The notes: generated by a model from the sequence alone, not told the origin. 64,000 nucleotides of DNA from Thiohalospira halophila DSM 15071 (GCF_900112605.1 NZ_FOMJ01000004.1:151902-215901); one strand, 5' to 3'; positions 47,081 to 56,941 are shown, counted from the first letter of the stretch. Made by a program: numbers and translations.

Positions 47081-47764
47081 TCATGAGAACCGGAGTCTGC
47101 CGGAATCCAGCAGCGCGGGCAATTCGTCCAGCCGGTCCATGACCGCGTCCGGCTCCATCTCCCGGATGTCCCGGCCGTGGTTGTAGCCGTAGGTCATGCA
47201 GACGATGGGGGTGCCGGCCGCCCGGGCCGCCTTCACGTCGGAGACCGAGTCGCCCACCATCAGCGCCTGTCCCGGCTCCACGCCGAAATCGGCGGCGGTC
47301 TGCGTCAGCGGCAGCGGGTCCGGCTTGCTCCGGGGCAGGCTGTCCCCGGCCAGGACCTGGCCAAAGAAGGGGGCCAGGCCCAGTTCCGTGAGCAGCGGCG
47401 TGGTGAACCGCTCCGCCTTGTTGGTGATGCAGGCCATGGGCAGGCCGCGGTCCCGGATGGCCGCCAGCCCCTCCATCACCCCGGGGTAGACCCGGCTGTG
47501 GCGGCTGCTGTTGGCGGCGTAGCACTCCAGGAAGAGCGGGTAGGCGCGCTGGAACTCGTCCTCGTCGGGCTCGCCCTCCAGCTGGCCGATGAGCGCGCGG
47601 CGGACCAGGCGCTCCACGCCGTTGCCCACCCACTCGTTGACCATGGCCTCGCCCCGGGGCTCGCGCCCCAGGGTGGCCATCATCTCGTCCACGCAGTGGG
47701 CCAGGTCGGGGACGCTGTCCACCAGCGTCCCGTCCAGGTCGAAGATGACCAGTCGCGGATCCAT
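47081..47764 (-). CDS. gph: Phosphoglycolate phosphatase (HAD family)
   Basis: 227 aa from ATG 47762-47764. HAD motifs: LVIFDLDGTLVDS (nucleophile Asp and general acid Asp), ACITNKAERF (motif II Thr), SKPDPLPL (Lys) and LMVGDSVSDVKAARAAG (Mg-binding Asp). The cap domain lies about residues 20-90. It removes 2-phosphoglycolate formed by DNA repair or Rubisco oxygenation. A TTG five codons upstream (47779) is an alternative start. It lies between rpe and trpE, the usual rpe-gph-trpE order in gammaproteobacteria. Confidence 0.92.
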   Translation of the reverse strand: MDPRLVIFDLDGTLVDSVPDLAHCVDEMMATLGREPRGEAMVNEWVGNGVERLVRRALIGQLEGEPDEDEFQRAYPLFLECYAANSSRHSRVYPGVMEGLAAIRDRGLPMACITNKAERFTTPLLTELGLAPFFGQVLAGDSLPRSKPDPLPLTQTAADFGVEPGQALMVGDSVSDVKAARAAGTPIVCMTYGYNHGRDIREMEPDAVMDRLDELPALLDSGRLRFS

Positions 47765-47782
47765 CGTCGGGGTCGCCAAGGG

Positions 47783-48460
47783 CTACTTCGCCGAGGCGAT
47801 CTCGGACCGCATCTCGGAGATGACCTTGGCGTAGTCATCCTTGCCGAAGATGGCGGAGCCGGCGACGAAGGTATCGGCCCCGGCGGCGGCGACCTCACCG
47901 ATGTTCTCCGCCTTCACGCCGCCGTCCACCTCCAGGCGGATGTCGCGGCCGGAGTCGTCGATGATCTTGCGCGCCTCGCGGAGCTTGTTCAGCGCCTCGG
48001 GGATGAAGGCCTGGCCGCCGAAGCCGGGGTTCACCGACATGATGAGGACCATGTCGATCTCGTCGATGACGTGGCGCAGGTAGTCCAGCGGCGTGGCCGG
48101 ATTGAAGACCAGGCCGGACTTGCAGCCGTGGTGCTGGATGAGCTGCAGGCTGCGGTGGACGTGCTCGCTGGCCTCCGGGTGGAAGGTGATGTAGCTCGCA
48201 CCGGCCTCGGCGAAGTCGGGGATGATCCGGTCCACCGGCTTGACCATCAGGTGCACATCGATGGGCGCGGTGACGCCGTGATCCCGCAGCGCCTTGCAGA
48301 TGGGCGGGCCGATGGTCAGGTTCGGCACGTAGTGGTTGTCCATGACATCGAAGTGGACGATGTCGGCGCCCGAGTTGAGGACGTTGTCCACCTCCTCACC
48401 CAGGCGGGCGAAGTCCGCCGAGAGGATGGAGGGGGCGATGAGCGGTTCCTGCTGGGCCAT
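47783..48460 (-). CDS. rpe: Ribulose-phosphate 3-epimerase
   Basis: 225-aa TIM barrel interconverting ribulose 5-phosphate and xylulose 5-phosphate. Typical segments: [35 protein letters not shown] (metal-ligand His and Asp), [55 protein letters not shown] and [11 protein letters not shown]. It heads the leftward rpe-gph-trpEGDC cluster and diverges from the DUF3530 gene. Confidence 0.96.
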   Translation of the reverse strand: MAQQEPLIAPSILSADFARLGEEVDNVLNSGADIVHFDVMDNHYVPNLTIGPPICKALRDHGVTAPIDVHLMVKPVDRIIPDFAEAGASYITFHPEASEHVHRSLQLIQHHGCKSGLVFNPATPLDYLRHVIDEIDMVLIMSVNPGFGGQAFIPEALNKLREARKIIDDSGRDIRLEVDGGVKAENIGEVAAAGADTFVAGSAIFGKDDYAKVISEMRSEIASAK

Positions 48461-48575
48461 GGCTGCCTACCTCGGATGATGGTTCGAATGGTCGCGTACT
48501 CTACCCGAAGAGGGGCGTTTTTTCACCCGCACCGGCGGCCGTATACTGGCCACCAAACCCCAATCGGCCCGCGCC

Positions 48576-49490
48576 ATGCCCGCACTCCCCGTTCTGCTCC
48601 TGCCGCTGCTGCTGGCCCTCCCGGCCCCGGCCGCCGACTTCCACCCCCAGGCCGGGCGGGTGGAGGCCGGCCGGGTGGTGGAGCTGGAGGCCGACGGCCA
48701 GACCCTCGCCGCCATCGCCCGCGCCCCGGCCCGTCCCCGGGCGCGGGGCGGGGTCCTCCTGCTGGCCGGGCTCGGGGAGCATGCCAATGCCGCCGGCGCG
48801 GTCGGCCCCCTGCGCCGCGGGCTGGCCGACGCGGGCTGGCTGACGCTGTCCATGGCCTCCACTGGCGACCGGGGGGGCAACGACGCTCGGATCCAGGCCG
48901 GCCTGGAATGGCTCGCCCAGCGGCTGGAGCCGGATGGCGGCAAGCCCTTCCTGGTCCTGGGCGGCAGTGGGCACGGGGCCGCCGCGACGGCGACCTGGCT
49001 GGCGGGCAACCGGGATGGCGAGCCGGCGGTGGGCGCCCTGGTGGCGGTGAACACCCTGGTCCGGCCCGGAGATGAGGGGGAGGCGGTCCTGCGCGCCTTT
49101 CAGGCCATCGACGTCCCGGTCCTGGATATCTACGGCGATGCCGGGCGCCGGGAGGTGGTGACCACCGCCGACGAGCGGAGCCGCCGGGCGCGGGCCGGCG
49201 GCAACGACGCCTACCGCCAGGACCGGATCCAGGGCCTGGTAGACTTCCGCCGGGACCCGGCCACGCTAAATACCCGCGTGGCCGGCTGGCTGGGTACCGC
49301 CCGGGAGGAGGCGGCCGCCCGGGCGCGGGCCGCCGAGCGCCGCCGCGCCGAGCGCGAGGCCGCCGGCAAGGAGCCGGTGGAAGAGTCCCCGGAGGAGGAG
49401 GGCGAGGGGCAGCAGCGGCCCGACGACCTGGAGCGCTACTTCACACCGCCCGGGAGCAATGGCGGCGAAGGCCAGGGGGGCGGCCAGTAG
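48576..49490 (+). CDS. DUF3530 alpha/beta-hydrolase-like exported protein
   Basis: 304 aa with signal peptide (MPALPVLLLPLLLALPAPAA). The alpha/beta-hydrolase-like core includes GGVLLLAGLGEHANAAGAVG and FLVLGGSGHGAAATATWLAG (nucleophile-elbow region GSGHG, with Ser followed by His rather than a classical GxSxG). VPVLDIYGDAG precedes the last part. An Ala/Arg/Glu-rich coiled segment (about 245-285) and a Gly-rich acidic tail end the protein. Matches the DUF3530 pattern; no function is established. Periplasmic. Confidence 0.75.
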   Translation: MPALPVLLLPLLLALPAPAADFHPQAGRVEAGRVVELEADGQTLAAIARAPARPRARGGVLLLAGLGEHANAAGAVGPLRRGLADAGWLTLSMASTGDRGGNDARIQAGLEWLAQRLEPDGGKPFLVLGGSGHGAAATATWLAGNRDGEPAVGALVAVNTLVRPGDEGEAVLRAFQAIDVPVLDIYGDAGRREVVTTADERSRRARAGGNDAYRQDRIQGLVDFRRDPATLNTRVAGWLGTAREEAAARARAAERRRAEREAAGKEPVEESPEEEGEGQQRPDDLERYFTPPGSNGGEGQGGGQ

Positions 49491-49549
49491 CCGGTCGCCT
49501 GTGGCATACTCCGCGCCCCATCCAATCCCTTCCTGAAGGAGGTGCCACC

Positions 49550-50014
49550 GTGCTCCAGTCGCTTCTCATCGTCCTGCACGTCCTCTCCGTCGTCATCTGG
49601 GTCGGCGGCATGTTCTTCGCCTGGATGTTCACCCGTCCCGCCGCCGTGGAGGCGCTGGAGCCGCCCCAGCGGCTGAAGCTCTGGAACGGGATCTTCCGCC
49701 GCTTCTTCCCCTGGGTCTGGGCGACCATCATCGCCATCCTGGTGAGCGGCTACGGCTACATCTTCCTGATCTTCGGCGGAATGGGGAGCGCCGGGCTCTA
49801 CGTCCACGCCATGAACGGCCTGGGCTTCGTGATGATCGCCCTCTTCCTCCACGTCTTCTTCGCCCCCTATCGCCGGCTCGCCCGCGCCGTGGCCGCCGAG
49901 GACTGGCAGGAGGGCGGCCGCCACCTCGCCCAGATCCGGATGATCGTCGGCTGGAACACCCTGCTCGGCATCCTCGTCATCGCCATCGGCGCCGGCGGCC
50001 GCTACCTGGTCTAG
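49550..50014 (+). CDS. CopD-like integral membrane protein
   Basis: 154 aa with four hydrophobic helices. It opens with LLIVLHVLSVVIWVGGMFFAW, where the His and WVGG motif resemble CopD/YcnJ family proteins, and has HAMNGLGFVMIALFLHVFF with further membrane His residues that could bind haem or copper. GTG 49550 is preceded by AGGAGG. Often annotated CopD family; copper transport is not shown for such short members. Stands alone between the DUF3530 gene and an intergenic repeat. Confidence 0.72.
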   Translation: MLQSLLIVLHVLSVVIWVGGMFFAWMFTRPAAVEALEPPQRLKLWNGIFRRFFPWVWATIIAILVSGYGYIFLIFGGMGSAGLYVHAMNGLGFVMIALFLHVFFAPYRRLARAVAAEDWQEGGRHLAQIRMIVGWNTLLGILVIAIGAGGRYLV

Positions 50015-50021
50015 CCCCCTG

Positions 50022-50170
50022 TCGTTCCGGATGGCGCGCAGCGCCAGTCCGGAACCCCGAGATCAGGCCCGAGCGGGGTGTCCCGGCCCGGGTGGCTGCG
50101 TTCTCGAGATTCCCGCCTGCGCGGGAATGACGGCGTTTCGAGTCCCGCCACCCGGCCGGGACATGAGGGC
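50022..50170. repeat. Dispersed hairpin repeat, copy 2
   Basis: Intergenic element containing core GTTCTCGAGATTC (50100-50112) running directly into an ATTCCCGC / GCGGGAAT hairpin (50109-50128). A second palindromic part lies near its start (GTTCCGGA / TCCGGAAC arms, about 50024-50056). Same family as the copies at 4207 and 51000. Confidence 0.6.
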
Positions 50171-50221
50171 GGCTCCCTTTGCTAGACTGAGAGTGGTGTC
50201 CCAGCGTCCAGGTCAGGAAGG

Positions 50222-50503
50222 ATGTCCGACGAGCAGCAGGCCAGCACCCCCGCGATCACCGAGGCGCACGCCGCCGACTTCCCGCTGCAGATCCAGCAGT
50301 ACCCCTTTGGCTGGGAGGTGGTCTACTACGCCCCCTCGGGCTATGCCCGCCACGTGGCCACGGCGGACAACGAATCCGCTGCCTTCCGGATCGCCCGGGA
50401 CGTGGGCCGCGTCTACGGCCACAAGGGGCGGACCCTGGTCCAGTCCGGTCGCGGCGAGTACACCGTGGACCTGGAGACCCTGATCCACGACGCCAATACC
50501 TGA
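50222..50503 (+). CDS. Hypothetical small protein
   Basis: 93 aa, no signal peptide or TM helix. The central portion (LQIQQYPFGWEVVYYAPSG, then HVATADNESAAFRIARDVGR) alternates beta and alpha segments, and KGRTLVQSGRGEYTVDLETL follows, resembling a small single-domain beta-alpha protein. I do not recognise the family. AGGAAGG precedes ATG 50222. Convergent with the DUF192 gene. Confidence 0.6.
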   Translation: MSDEQQASTPAITEAHAADFPLQIQQYPFGWEVVYYAPSGYARHVATADNESAAFRIARDVGRVYGHKGRTLVQSGRGEYTVDLETLIHDANT

Positions 50504-50533
50504 CGGGCCCATTCGCGGGGTCGCCCGTGGGGC

Positions 50534-50968
50534 CTACCCGGGCCCCGGACACCATGGGGAGACCACCACCCGCATCCCTGGCGCGACGTTCGCCGCTACG
50601 CCGGCGTTCACCTCGAGAACCAGCCGCGTCTCGCCTCCGGCCGGGATCCGCTCCCGGCTCTCCGGCTCGGTATCGCGGGCCACGCGGAGCACCCGGCAGT
50701 CGGGGGCGATGAAGACCATGTCCAGCGGGATCAGGGTGTTCGCCATCCACATGGTGACCGCCCGGGGCGGCTCGTAGATGAAGAGCATCCCGGCTTCGGC
50801 CGCCAGGCTCTCCCGGTGCATCAACCCCTCCCGCCGCTCGGCCGGGGACTCCGCCACCTCGGCGGTGACCGCCAGGACCGGCGGTTCCCCCGCCGGGATC
50901 CGGACGTCGACGGGGTCCGCGGTCGCGGCCGTACTGGTGAACAGGAGGAGCAGGGCGAACAGGCGCAT
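50534..50968 (-). CDS. DUF192 exported protein
   Basis: 144 aa with a signal peptide (MRLFALLLLFTSTAATA). DUF192 hallmarks are present: VAESPAERREGLMHRESLA, AGMLFIYEPPRAVTMWMANT, LIPLDMVFIAPDCRVLRV and the closing EVNAGVAANVAPGMRV. The domain is a small beta barrel of unknown function in many bacteria. Single gene, convergent with the small hypothetical protein. Confidence 0.9.
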   Translation of the reverse strand: MRLFALLLLFTSTAATADPVDVRIPAGEPPVLAVTAEVAESPAERREGLMHRESLAAEAGMLFIYEPPRAVTMWMANTLIPLDMVFIAPDCRVLRVARDTEPESRERIPAGGETRLVLEVNAGVAANVAPGMRVVVSPWCPGPG

Positions 50969-50985
50969 GGCCCAAGCCTAGCGTG

Positions 50986-51112
50986 AACCCGGCCGGATTC
51001 CGAGGCTCCGTGAACCTCGAGAACAGGCCGGTAGTGCGGATCCGGGCCGGGGGCTTTTCGTCACCGAGGTTCCCGCCGTCGCGGGAACGACTCTGCCGTT
51101 CTGTCGGGATGG
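50986..51112. repeat. Dispersed hairpin repeat, copy 3
   Basis: Intergenic element between the DUF192 gene and typA. It carries, inverted, the 18-mer of copy 1 (51012-51029 read on the minus strand gives GGCCTGTTCTCGAGGTTC) and a GTTCCCGC / GCGGGAAC hairpin at about 51070-51089. Lies in the leader region of typA. Confidence 0.6.
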
Positions 51113-51177
51113 CTGAAAGCGGAGAAAAACTCGCGTATCATGGTCGGGTTAACCGGTTATCACCCTCCGAGGTTCCC

Positions 51178-52998
51178 TTGATCGACAAGCTCCGCAACAT
51201 CGCCATCGTCGCCCACGTCGACCACGGCAAGACCACCCTGGTCGACCAGCTCCTGCGCCAGTCCAATACCCTGGAGCGGCGCGACCAGGATTCCGACCGC
51301 ATCCTCGACTCCAACGACCAGGAGCGCGAGCGCGGCATCACCATCCTCTCCAAGAACACCGGCCTGGAGTGGGGGGAGTACCGCATCAACATCGTGGACA
51401 CCCCCGGCCACGCCGACTTCGGTGGCGAGGTGGAGCGGGTCATGTCCATGGTGGACTCGGTGCTGCTGCTGGTGGACGCCGTGGATGGCCCCATGCCGCA
51501 GACCCGGTTCGTGACCGAGAAGGCCTTCGCCTGGGGGCTGAAGCCCATCGTGGTGGTGAACAAGGTCGACCGTGACGGCGCGGACCCCGAGCGGGCGGTG
51601 GAGCAGGTCTTCGACCTCTTCGACGCCCTGGGGGCCAGCGACGAGCAGCTCGACTTCCCCGTGATCTACGCCTCCGCCCTGAGCGGTATCGCCGGCACCG
51701 ACGCCGAGGCGCTCACCGACTCCATGGAGCCGCTCTTCCACGCCATCGTGGACAACGTCCCGGCGCCGGACGTGGACGCCGATTCGCCGCTGCAGATGCA
51801 GATCTCCGCCCTGGATTACTCCACCTACCAGGGCGTCATCGGCATCGGCCGGATCACCCGCGGCCAGGCCTCGCCGGGCCAGCAGGTCACCGTGGTGGAT
51901 CGCGACGGCAATACCCGGCGCGGCAAGCTGGGCAAGGTCATGACCCACATGGGTCTGGCGCGGGTGGAGACGGACGCCGCCATGGCCGGGGACATCATCG
52001 GCATCACCGGCATCGACGGCCTGTTCATTTCCGATACCCTCTGCGACCCGGCCCAGCCGGAGGCGCGGCCGCCGCTCACCGTGGACGAGCCCACCGTCTC
52101 CATGACCTTCCAGGTCAATGACTCCCCCTTCGCCGGGCGCGAGGGCAAGTACGTCACCAGCCGCAACATCAAGGAGCGGCTGGAGAGGGAGCTGGTCCAC
52201 AACGTCGCCCTGCGCGTGGAGCAGGGCGAGGAGGCGGAGAAGTTCAAGGTCTCCGGCCGCGGCGAACTCCACCTCTCCGTGCTCATCGAGAGCATGCGCC
52301 GGGAGGGCTTCGAGCTGGGCGTCTCCCGCCCCGAGGTCATCGTCCGCGAGGGCGAGAACGGCCCCGAGGAGCCCTACGAGGACCTCATGGTGGACGTGGA
52401 GGAGCAGCACCAGGGCGCGGTCATGGAAGAGCTGGGCCAGCGCAAGGGCGACATGAAGAACATGGAGCCCGACGGCCACGGCCGCGTGCGCATGGACTAC
52501 ATCATCCCCTCTCGCGGCCTCATCGGTTTCCGCGGCCAGTTCCTGACCCTGACCTCCGGTAGCGGCATCCTCAACAGCCGCTTCGACCACTACGGTCCGC
52601 TCAAGGAGGAGGCCGGCTCCTCGCGCCACCACGGCGTGCTGGTCTCCATGGCCACCGGCAAGGCGCTGGCCTACTCCCTGTTCACCCTCCAGGACCGCGG
52701 CCGCCTCTACATCGACTCCGGCGTGGAGGTCTACGAGGGCATGATCATCGGCGGGAACTCCCGGCCCGACGACATGACGGTGAACCCCACCAAGGCCAAG
52801 AAGCTCGACAACATGCGCTCCGCCGGGACCGACGAGGCCCTGGACCTGGTGCCGCCGGTGCGCATGACCCTGGAGCAGGCCCTGGAGTTCATCGAGGACG
52901 ACGAGCTGGTGGAGGTCACGCCGGAGAGCATCCGGCTGCGCAAGAAGCTCCTCACCGAGAACGAGCGCAAGCGCCAGCGCAACTCCAAGGCCGCCTAG
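51178..52998 (+). CDS. typA: Ribosome-associated GTPase TypA/BipA
   Basis: 606-aa translational GTPase that associates with ribosomes under stress and in 50S assembly. G1 AHVDHGKT (12-18), G2 region [11 protein letters not shown]3 DTPGHADF (74-81) and G4 NKVD are intact. EF-G-like domains III and V and the TypA-specific C-terminal domain follow ([47 protein letters not shown]). The start is TTG 51178 after GAGG, giving [17 protein letters not shown], the normal N-terminus; longer in-frame starts add a non-family tail that reads through a repeat. Confidence 0.95.
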   Translation: MIDKLRNIAIVAHVDHGKTTLVDQLLRQSNTLERRDQDSDRILDSNDQERERGITILSKNTGLEWGEYRINIVDTPGHADFGGEVERVMSMVDSVLLLVDAVDGPMPQTRFVTEKAFAWGLKPIVVVNKVDRDGADPERAVEQVFDLFDALGASDEQLDFPVIYASALSGIAGTDAEALTDSMEPLFHAIVDNVPAPDVDADSPLQMQISALDYSTYQGVIGIGRITRGQASPGQQVTVVDRDGNTRRGKLGKVMTHMGLARVETDAAMAGDIIGITGIDGLFISDTLCDPAQPEARPPLTVDEPTVSMTFQVNDSPFAGREGKYVTSRNIKERLERELVHNVALRVEQGEEAEKFKVSGRGELHLSVLIESMRREGFELGVSRPEVIVREGENGPEEPYEDLMVDVEEQHQGAVMEELGQRKGDMKNMEPDGHGRVRMDYIIPSRGLIGFRGQFLTLTSGSGILNSRFDHYGPLKEEAGSSRHHGVLVSMATGKALAYSLFTLQDRGRLYIDSGVEVYEGMIIGGNSRPDDMTVNPTKAKKLDNMRSAGTDEALDLVPPVRMTLEQALEFIEDDELVEVTPESIRLRKKLLTENERKRQRNSKAA

Positions 52999-53010
52999 CG
53001 GGGGATCCCT

Positions 53011-54939
53011 ATGCTCGCCCTGGAGGAGGTCGAACTCCGCCGGGGGGCCGAGCCGCTGCTGCAGGGGGCCTCGGCCACCCTCCACGACGGGTGGAAGGTG
53101 GGCGTGGTCGGCCGCAATGGCAGCGGCAAGTCCTCCCTCTTTGCCCTGCTGCTGGGGGAACTCTCCCCCGATGCCGGCCGGGTCACCCTCCCCGACGGGG
53201 CCCGGATCGCCTGGATGGCCCAGGAGATCGCCGATCTGGAGGCGACGGCGGTGGAGTATGTCCTGGCCGGCCACTTCGAGTGGGTGGCCATTCAGGAGGC
53301 CATCGCCGCCGCCGAGGCGGCCGGGGATGATCACCGCCTGGCCCACCTCTACGCCGATCTCGACGCCATCGACGGCTACACGGTCCGCAACCGCGCCGAG
53401 CAGCTGCTGGCGGGGCTGGGCTTCTCCGAGACCGCCATGGGGGCCCCGGTGGGTTCCTTCTCCGGCGGCTGGCGGATGCGGCTCAACCTCGCCCGGGCCC
53501 TCATTCGGCCCTCCGACTTCCTGCTGCTGGACGAGCCCACCAACCACCTGGATCTCGAGACGGTGGACTGGCTGGAGCAGTGGCTGCGCGGCTACTCCGG
53601 CACCCTGCTGCTGGTGGCCCACGATCGCGACTTCCTGGACAGCGTCTGCGACCACATCCTCCACTTCGACGGCGGCGAGCTGACCCTCTACAACGGCGGC
53701 TACAGCGAGTTCGAGCGTCAGCGTGCCGAGGAGATGGCCCGCCGCCAGGCGATGTACGAGAAGCAGCAGCAGCGGGTGGCCGAGATCGAGCGCTTCGTCG
53801 CCCGCTTCCGCGCCCAGGCGAGCAAGGCCCGGCAGGCCCAGAGCCGGCTCAAGGAGCTGGAGCGCATGGAGACCATCGCCCCGGCCCACGCCGACTCGCC
53901 CTTCCGGTTCAGCTTCCCGGCCTCCGAGCGCAGCTCCAACCCGCTGCTGGCCATCAAGGAGGCGACCCTGGGTTATCCGGAGACGCCGGTCCTCTCCGGT
54001 GTCGACCTCACCCTCCTGCCGGAGCGGCGCATCGGCCTGCTCGGCCCCAACGGGGCGGGCAAGTCCACCCTGGTGCGCGCCATCGCCGAGGGCAGCACCC
54101 TGCTGGACGGCGAACGCGTCGCCGGGGAACACCTGGCGGTGGGCTACTTCGCCCAGCACCAGTTGGAGGCGCTCAATCCCGATGCCTCGCCCCTGGAGCA
54201 CCTGCGCCAGGAGGGTGGCGCCACCGACCAGCGCTACCGCGACTTCCTGGGCGGCTTCGGCTTCGTCGGGGACATGGCCACCAGCCCGGTGGTGAACTTC
54301 TCCGGCGGCGAGCGCGCCCGGCTGGCCCTGGCGCTCATCGCCTGGCGCCGGCCCAACCTCCTGCTGCTGGACGAGCCCACCAACCACCTGGACCTGGAGA
54401 TGCGCCACGCCCTGGACATGGCGCTGCAGGAGTTCTCCGGCACCGTGGTCCTGGTCACCCACGACCGCCACCTGCTGCGCGACAGCGTGGACGACTTCCT
54501 GCTGGTCCACGGCGGGAAGGTCCGCCCCTTCGACGGGGATCTCGAGGACTACCGGCGCTGGCTGCGGGAATCCCTCGCCACCCCGGCCGCCGGCAGCGAG
54601 AAGGCGGCCGGGGGTGGCAAGGCTCCGGGGCCCGATCCGGGCAAGGGCAAGGGCGGTGGCAAGGGCAACGGCAAGGGTGCCGGCAAGGGAGGCGATCTCA
54701 AGGCCCTGCAGAACCGCCTGCGCAAGGCGGAGCGAGCGCTCACCGAGGCCGGGGAGGAGCGGGAGCGGGTCCAGCAGGCGCTGGCCGAGCCCGAGCTCTA
54801 TACCGACCCGGCCCGCGCCGACGAGCTCGCCGATCTCCAGCGCCGGGAGGGGGAACTGGCCCGCAAGCTGGCGGACGCGGAAGAGGAATGGCTGGCGGCC
54901 GGAGAGGCCGTGGAGGCCGCCGGCGGCGGTACCGGCTGA
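53011..54939 (+). CDS. ABC-F family ATPase (YheS-like) with Gly/Lys linker
   Basis: 642 aa with two ABC domains in one chain and no TM segments. Walker A1 GRNGSGKSS (34-42), [19 protein letters not shown], the P-site linker with [16 protein letters not shown], Walker A2 GPNGAGKST, signature [13 protein letters not shown] and [22 protein letters not shown] proteins bind the ribosomal E site. Size and the C-terminal coiled coil (about 565-635) match E. coli YheS. An unusual stretch of GK/GGK repeats (about 543-562) joins ABC2 to the coiled coil. Twelve bases downstream of typA, same strand. Confidence 0.9.
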   Translation: MLALEEVELRRGAEPLLQGASATLHDGWKVGVVGRNGSGKSSLFALLLGELSPDAGRVTLPDGARIAWMAQEIADLEATAVEYVLAGHFEWVAIQEAIAAAEAAGDDHRLAHLYADLDAIDGYTVRNRAEQLLAGLGFSETAMGAPVGSFSGGWRMRLNLARALIRPSDFLLLDEPTNHLDLETVDWLEQWLRGYSGTLLLVAHDRDFLDSVCDHILHFDGGELTLYNGGYSEFERQRAEEMARRQAMYEKQQQRVAEIERFVARFRAQASKARQAQSRLKELERMETIAPAHADSPFRFSFPASERSSNPLLAIKEATLGYPETPVLSGVDLTLLPERRIGLLGPNGAGKSTLVRAIAEGSTLLDGERVAGEHLAVGYFAQHQLEALNPDASPLEHLRQEGGATDQRYRDFLGGFGFVGDMATSPVVNFSGGERARLALALIAWRRPNLLLLDEPTNHLDLEMRHALDMALQEFSGTVVLVTHDRHLLRDSVDDFLLVHGGKVRPFDGDLEDYRRWLRESLATPAAGSEKAAGGGKAPGPDPGKGKGGGKGNGKGAGKGGDLKALQNRLRKAERALTEAGEERERVQQALAEPELYTDPARADELADLQRREGELARKLADAEEEWLAAGEAVEAAGGGTG

Positions 54940-54962
54940 CGAACTTTTTTTGCCCCTTTTCC

Positions 54963-54991
54963 TTGTATCGTGCTCCGGCGGCTGCTATACA
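54963..54991 (+). promoter_or_regulatory. Candidate cspA promoter
   Basis: TTGTAT (54963-54968), a 17-base spacer and TATACA (54986-54991). Transcription from here would leave about 130 nt of 5' leader before cspA, similar to the long cold-shock leaders of cspA genes. A T-rich run just upstream (about 54944-54951) may end the ABC-F transcript. Confidence 0.4.
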
Positions 54992-55127
54992 TGGTGTCGT
55001 ACTGCGCGAGCAAGGCAGCAGGTCAGTTTACGGACGTTCCCACCCTCGGTGTTTTCGCCCCGAACCCCTAGCCCCTCCTTCCGGCAGTACGCTGGTTTTT
55101 AATCTACGTAAGCAAGGTAAGCAGAAA

Positions 55128-55331
55128 ATGGCTACAGGTACCGTCAAGTGGTTCAACGATTCCAAGGGCTACGGGTTCATCGCCCGGGATAACGGCGAGA
55201 GCGACGTCTTCGTCCACTTCTCCGCCATCCAGGGCTCCGGCTTCCGGTCGCTGACCGAGGGCCAGAAGGTGGACTTCGAAGTCCAGGAGGGCCCGAAGGG
55301 TCCTCAGGCGGCGAACGTCGTCGCCGAATAG
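55128..55331 (+). CDS. cspA: Cold shock protein (CspA family)
   Basis: 67-aa single cold-shock domain. RNP1 KGYGFIA and RNP2 VFVHFS are exact, and the chain starts [18 protein letters not shown] as usual. These proteins melt RNA structure and act as RNA chaperones or antiterminators. A long leader and a downstream double hairpin flank it. No cold-specific expression can be read from sequence, but the long untranslated leader is typical of regulated cspA genes. Confidence 0.96.
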   Translation: MATGTVKWFNDSKGYGFIARDNGESDVFVHFSAIQGSGFRSLTEGQKVDFEVQEGPKGPQAANVVAE

Positions 55332-55353
55332 GCGCCGCTTGACCCGCTAAGTG

Positions 55354-55386
55354 GGAACCCCGCCTCCGGGCGGGGTTCCTTCGTTT
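55354..55386 (+). terminator. Intrinsic terminator of cspA
   Basis: 11-bp perfect stem GGAACCCCGCC (55354-55364) and GGCGGGGTTCC (55369-55379) with a TCCG loop, followed by TTCGTTT. Placed 22 bases after the cspA stop. Its right arm overlaps a second hairpin. Confidence 0.8.
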
Positions 55387-55416
55387 GTGGGGGTGGAACA
55401 CCCTCCCAAACGAAGG
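55378..55416. promoter_or_regulatory. Second, overlapping hairpin after cspA
   Basis: CCTTCGTTTG (55378-55387) pairs perfectly with CAAACGAAGG (55407-55416); further pairs extend the stem to a GAA loop. The first two bases are shared with the right arm of the cspA terminator, so both hairpins cannot form fully at once. Lies 106 bases before the RND operon start. Confidence 0.5.
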
Positions 55417-55522
55417 GACAGTTCCCGAACGCAGCAACCGTTGAACTTTCCCCCCGGAAGACTCGTCCAATCCGCTGTATCCCGGGCCGACGAGGCCCGC
55501 GCCACGATCAAGGAAGCGGACC

Positions 55523-56941
55523 GTGAACGCCCCTCCCCAGCGCCCGAACCGGCTCCTGCCCGGCCTCGCCTCCCTGCTCGCCCTGCTGGTGGGTGGCTGC
55601 GCCGTGACACCGCCGGAGCGCGCCGACCACACCCCTGAACTCCCCGACTCCTTCAGCGAGGCCGGGGTCGCCGAGGCGCCCCAGCGCTGGTGGCGCAGCC
55701 TGGAGGATCCGGCCCTGGATGCGCTGGTGGAGCGCGCCCTGGACAGCAACCTCTCGCTGGAGGCGACCCGCGCCCGGCTGGAGCGCGCCCGCGCCGTGGC
55801 GCGCCGGGAGGGCGCCCCGCTCATCCCCTCCGTGGAGGCGAATGCCGGGATCCAGGAGCAGGGCCGCGGCACCGACCTGGACCAGGCCCGGGGCAGCGGG
55901 GCCACCGAGACGGTGAGCGCCGGCCTGTCGGCGAGCTACGAGGTCGACCTCTGGGGCCGGGTGCGGGCCGGCCAGGCCGCGGCGACCGCGAGTATCGGCG
56001 CGGCGCGGGCGGACCTGCAGGCGGCGGCGGTGAGCCTCTCCGGCAACGTCGCCACCACCTGGTATCGGCGGGTGGAGGCGCAGCGCCGCCTGGACCTCCT
56101 CCGGCGCCAGGTCGCCACCGCCGAGGACCTGCTGGCGCTCACCGAGACCCGTTATCGCCGGGGACAGGTGGCCATCGCCGATGTCCACCGCCAGCGCCGC
56201 AGCCTGGAGGCGCTGCGCGGCCAGGTGAGCACTGCCCGGGCCAGCCTGGCCACGCTGGATCACGAACTGGCGGTGCTCCTGGGCGAGCCGGCCATACGCT
56301 TAGAGCCCCCCGAGGGGGATGGCCTTCCGAACCTCGGCCCCCTCCCCGAGACCGGCCTGCCGACCGAACTGGTCCGGCGCCGGCCCGACCTCCGGCGCGC
56401 CTTTCACGACCTGGTCGCCGCCGATGCCAGCGTCGCGGCGGCGGTGGCCCGCCGCTTTCCGCGCCTGAATCTCTCGGCCTCGCTTACCGGCGAGGCGCCG
56501 TCGGCCAGCGCCATGGTGGCCACCTGGCTCATCAACCTCGGTGCCCAGCTCACCCTCCCCCTCATCGATGGCGGCGAGCGCCGGGCGGACGTCGATCGCG
56601 CCCGGGCGGAGGCGGAGGCCGCCGCCCTAGACTACGGTCAGGCAGTGCTGGAGGCGGTGGCCGAGGTGGAGGATGCCCTGGCCCGGGAGGCGCGCGAGGC
56701 CGAGCGGGTGGACCACCTGACCGCCGAGCTCGACGCCGCCCGCGCCCTGCTGGAGAACACGCAGCGGCGCTATCGCTTCGGCGAGGCCGACCACCTGGCG
56801 GTGCTGGATGCCCAGGACGGGGTCCACGCCGCCGAGCGCTCGCTGCTGGAGGCGCGGCGCCAGCGGCTGGAGTATCGGATCCAGCTCCTGCGGGCCCTGG
56901 CCGGCGGCTGGGAGATGGACGAACAGGAGGAGGCGGCATGA
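55523..56941 (+). CDS. RND efflux outer-membrane lipoprotein (NodT/OprM family)
   Basis: 472-aa TolC-type channel. The lipoprotein signal has lipobox LVGGC (Cys26). Two outer-membrane efflux repeats follow: YEVDLWGRVRAGQAAATASI and LTEAR-like helices in the first half, then LVRRRPDLRRAFHDLVAADA and LNLSASLTGEAPSA in the second. It forms the trimeric exit duct. AAGGAAG precedes GTG 55523. The stop overlaps the periplasmic adaptor gene by four bases. Confidence 0.9.
   Translation: MNAPPQRPNRLLPGLASLLALLVGGCAVTPPERADHTPELPDSFSEAGVAEAPQRWWRSLEDPALDALVERALDSNLSLEATRARLERARAVARREGAPLIPSVEANAGIQEQGRGTDLDQARGSGATETVSAGLSASYEVDLWGRVRAGQAAATASIGAARADLQAAAVSLSGNVATTWYRRVEAQRRLDLLRRQVATAEDLLALTETRYRRGQVAIADVHRQRRSLEALRGQVSTARASLATLDHELAVLLGEPAIRLEPPEGDGLPNLGPLPETGLPTELVRRRPDLRRAFHDLVAADASVAAAVARRFPRLNLSASLTGEAPSASAMVATWLINLGAQLTLPLIDGGERRADVDRARAEAEAAALDYGQAVLEAVAEVEDALAREAREAERVDHLTAELDAARALLENTQRRYRFGEADHLAVLDAQDGVHAAERSLLEARRQRLEYRIQLLRALAGGWEMDEQEEAA

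Noticed and set aside
47004..47084. 26-codon frame between gph and trpE, considered as a trp attenuator leader
   Set aside because: Overlaps the gph stop by ATGA, but contains a single Trp codon and no terminator/antiterminator pair is evident; part of the sequence resembles the dispersed intergenic repeat.
51160..54510. 1116-codon minus-strand frame opposite typA and the ABC-F gene
   Set aside because: Same GC-driven artefact; spans two well-identified plus-strand genes and has no recognisable domain.
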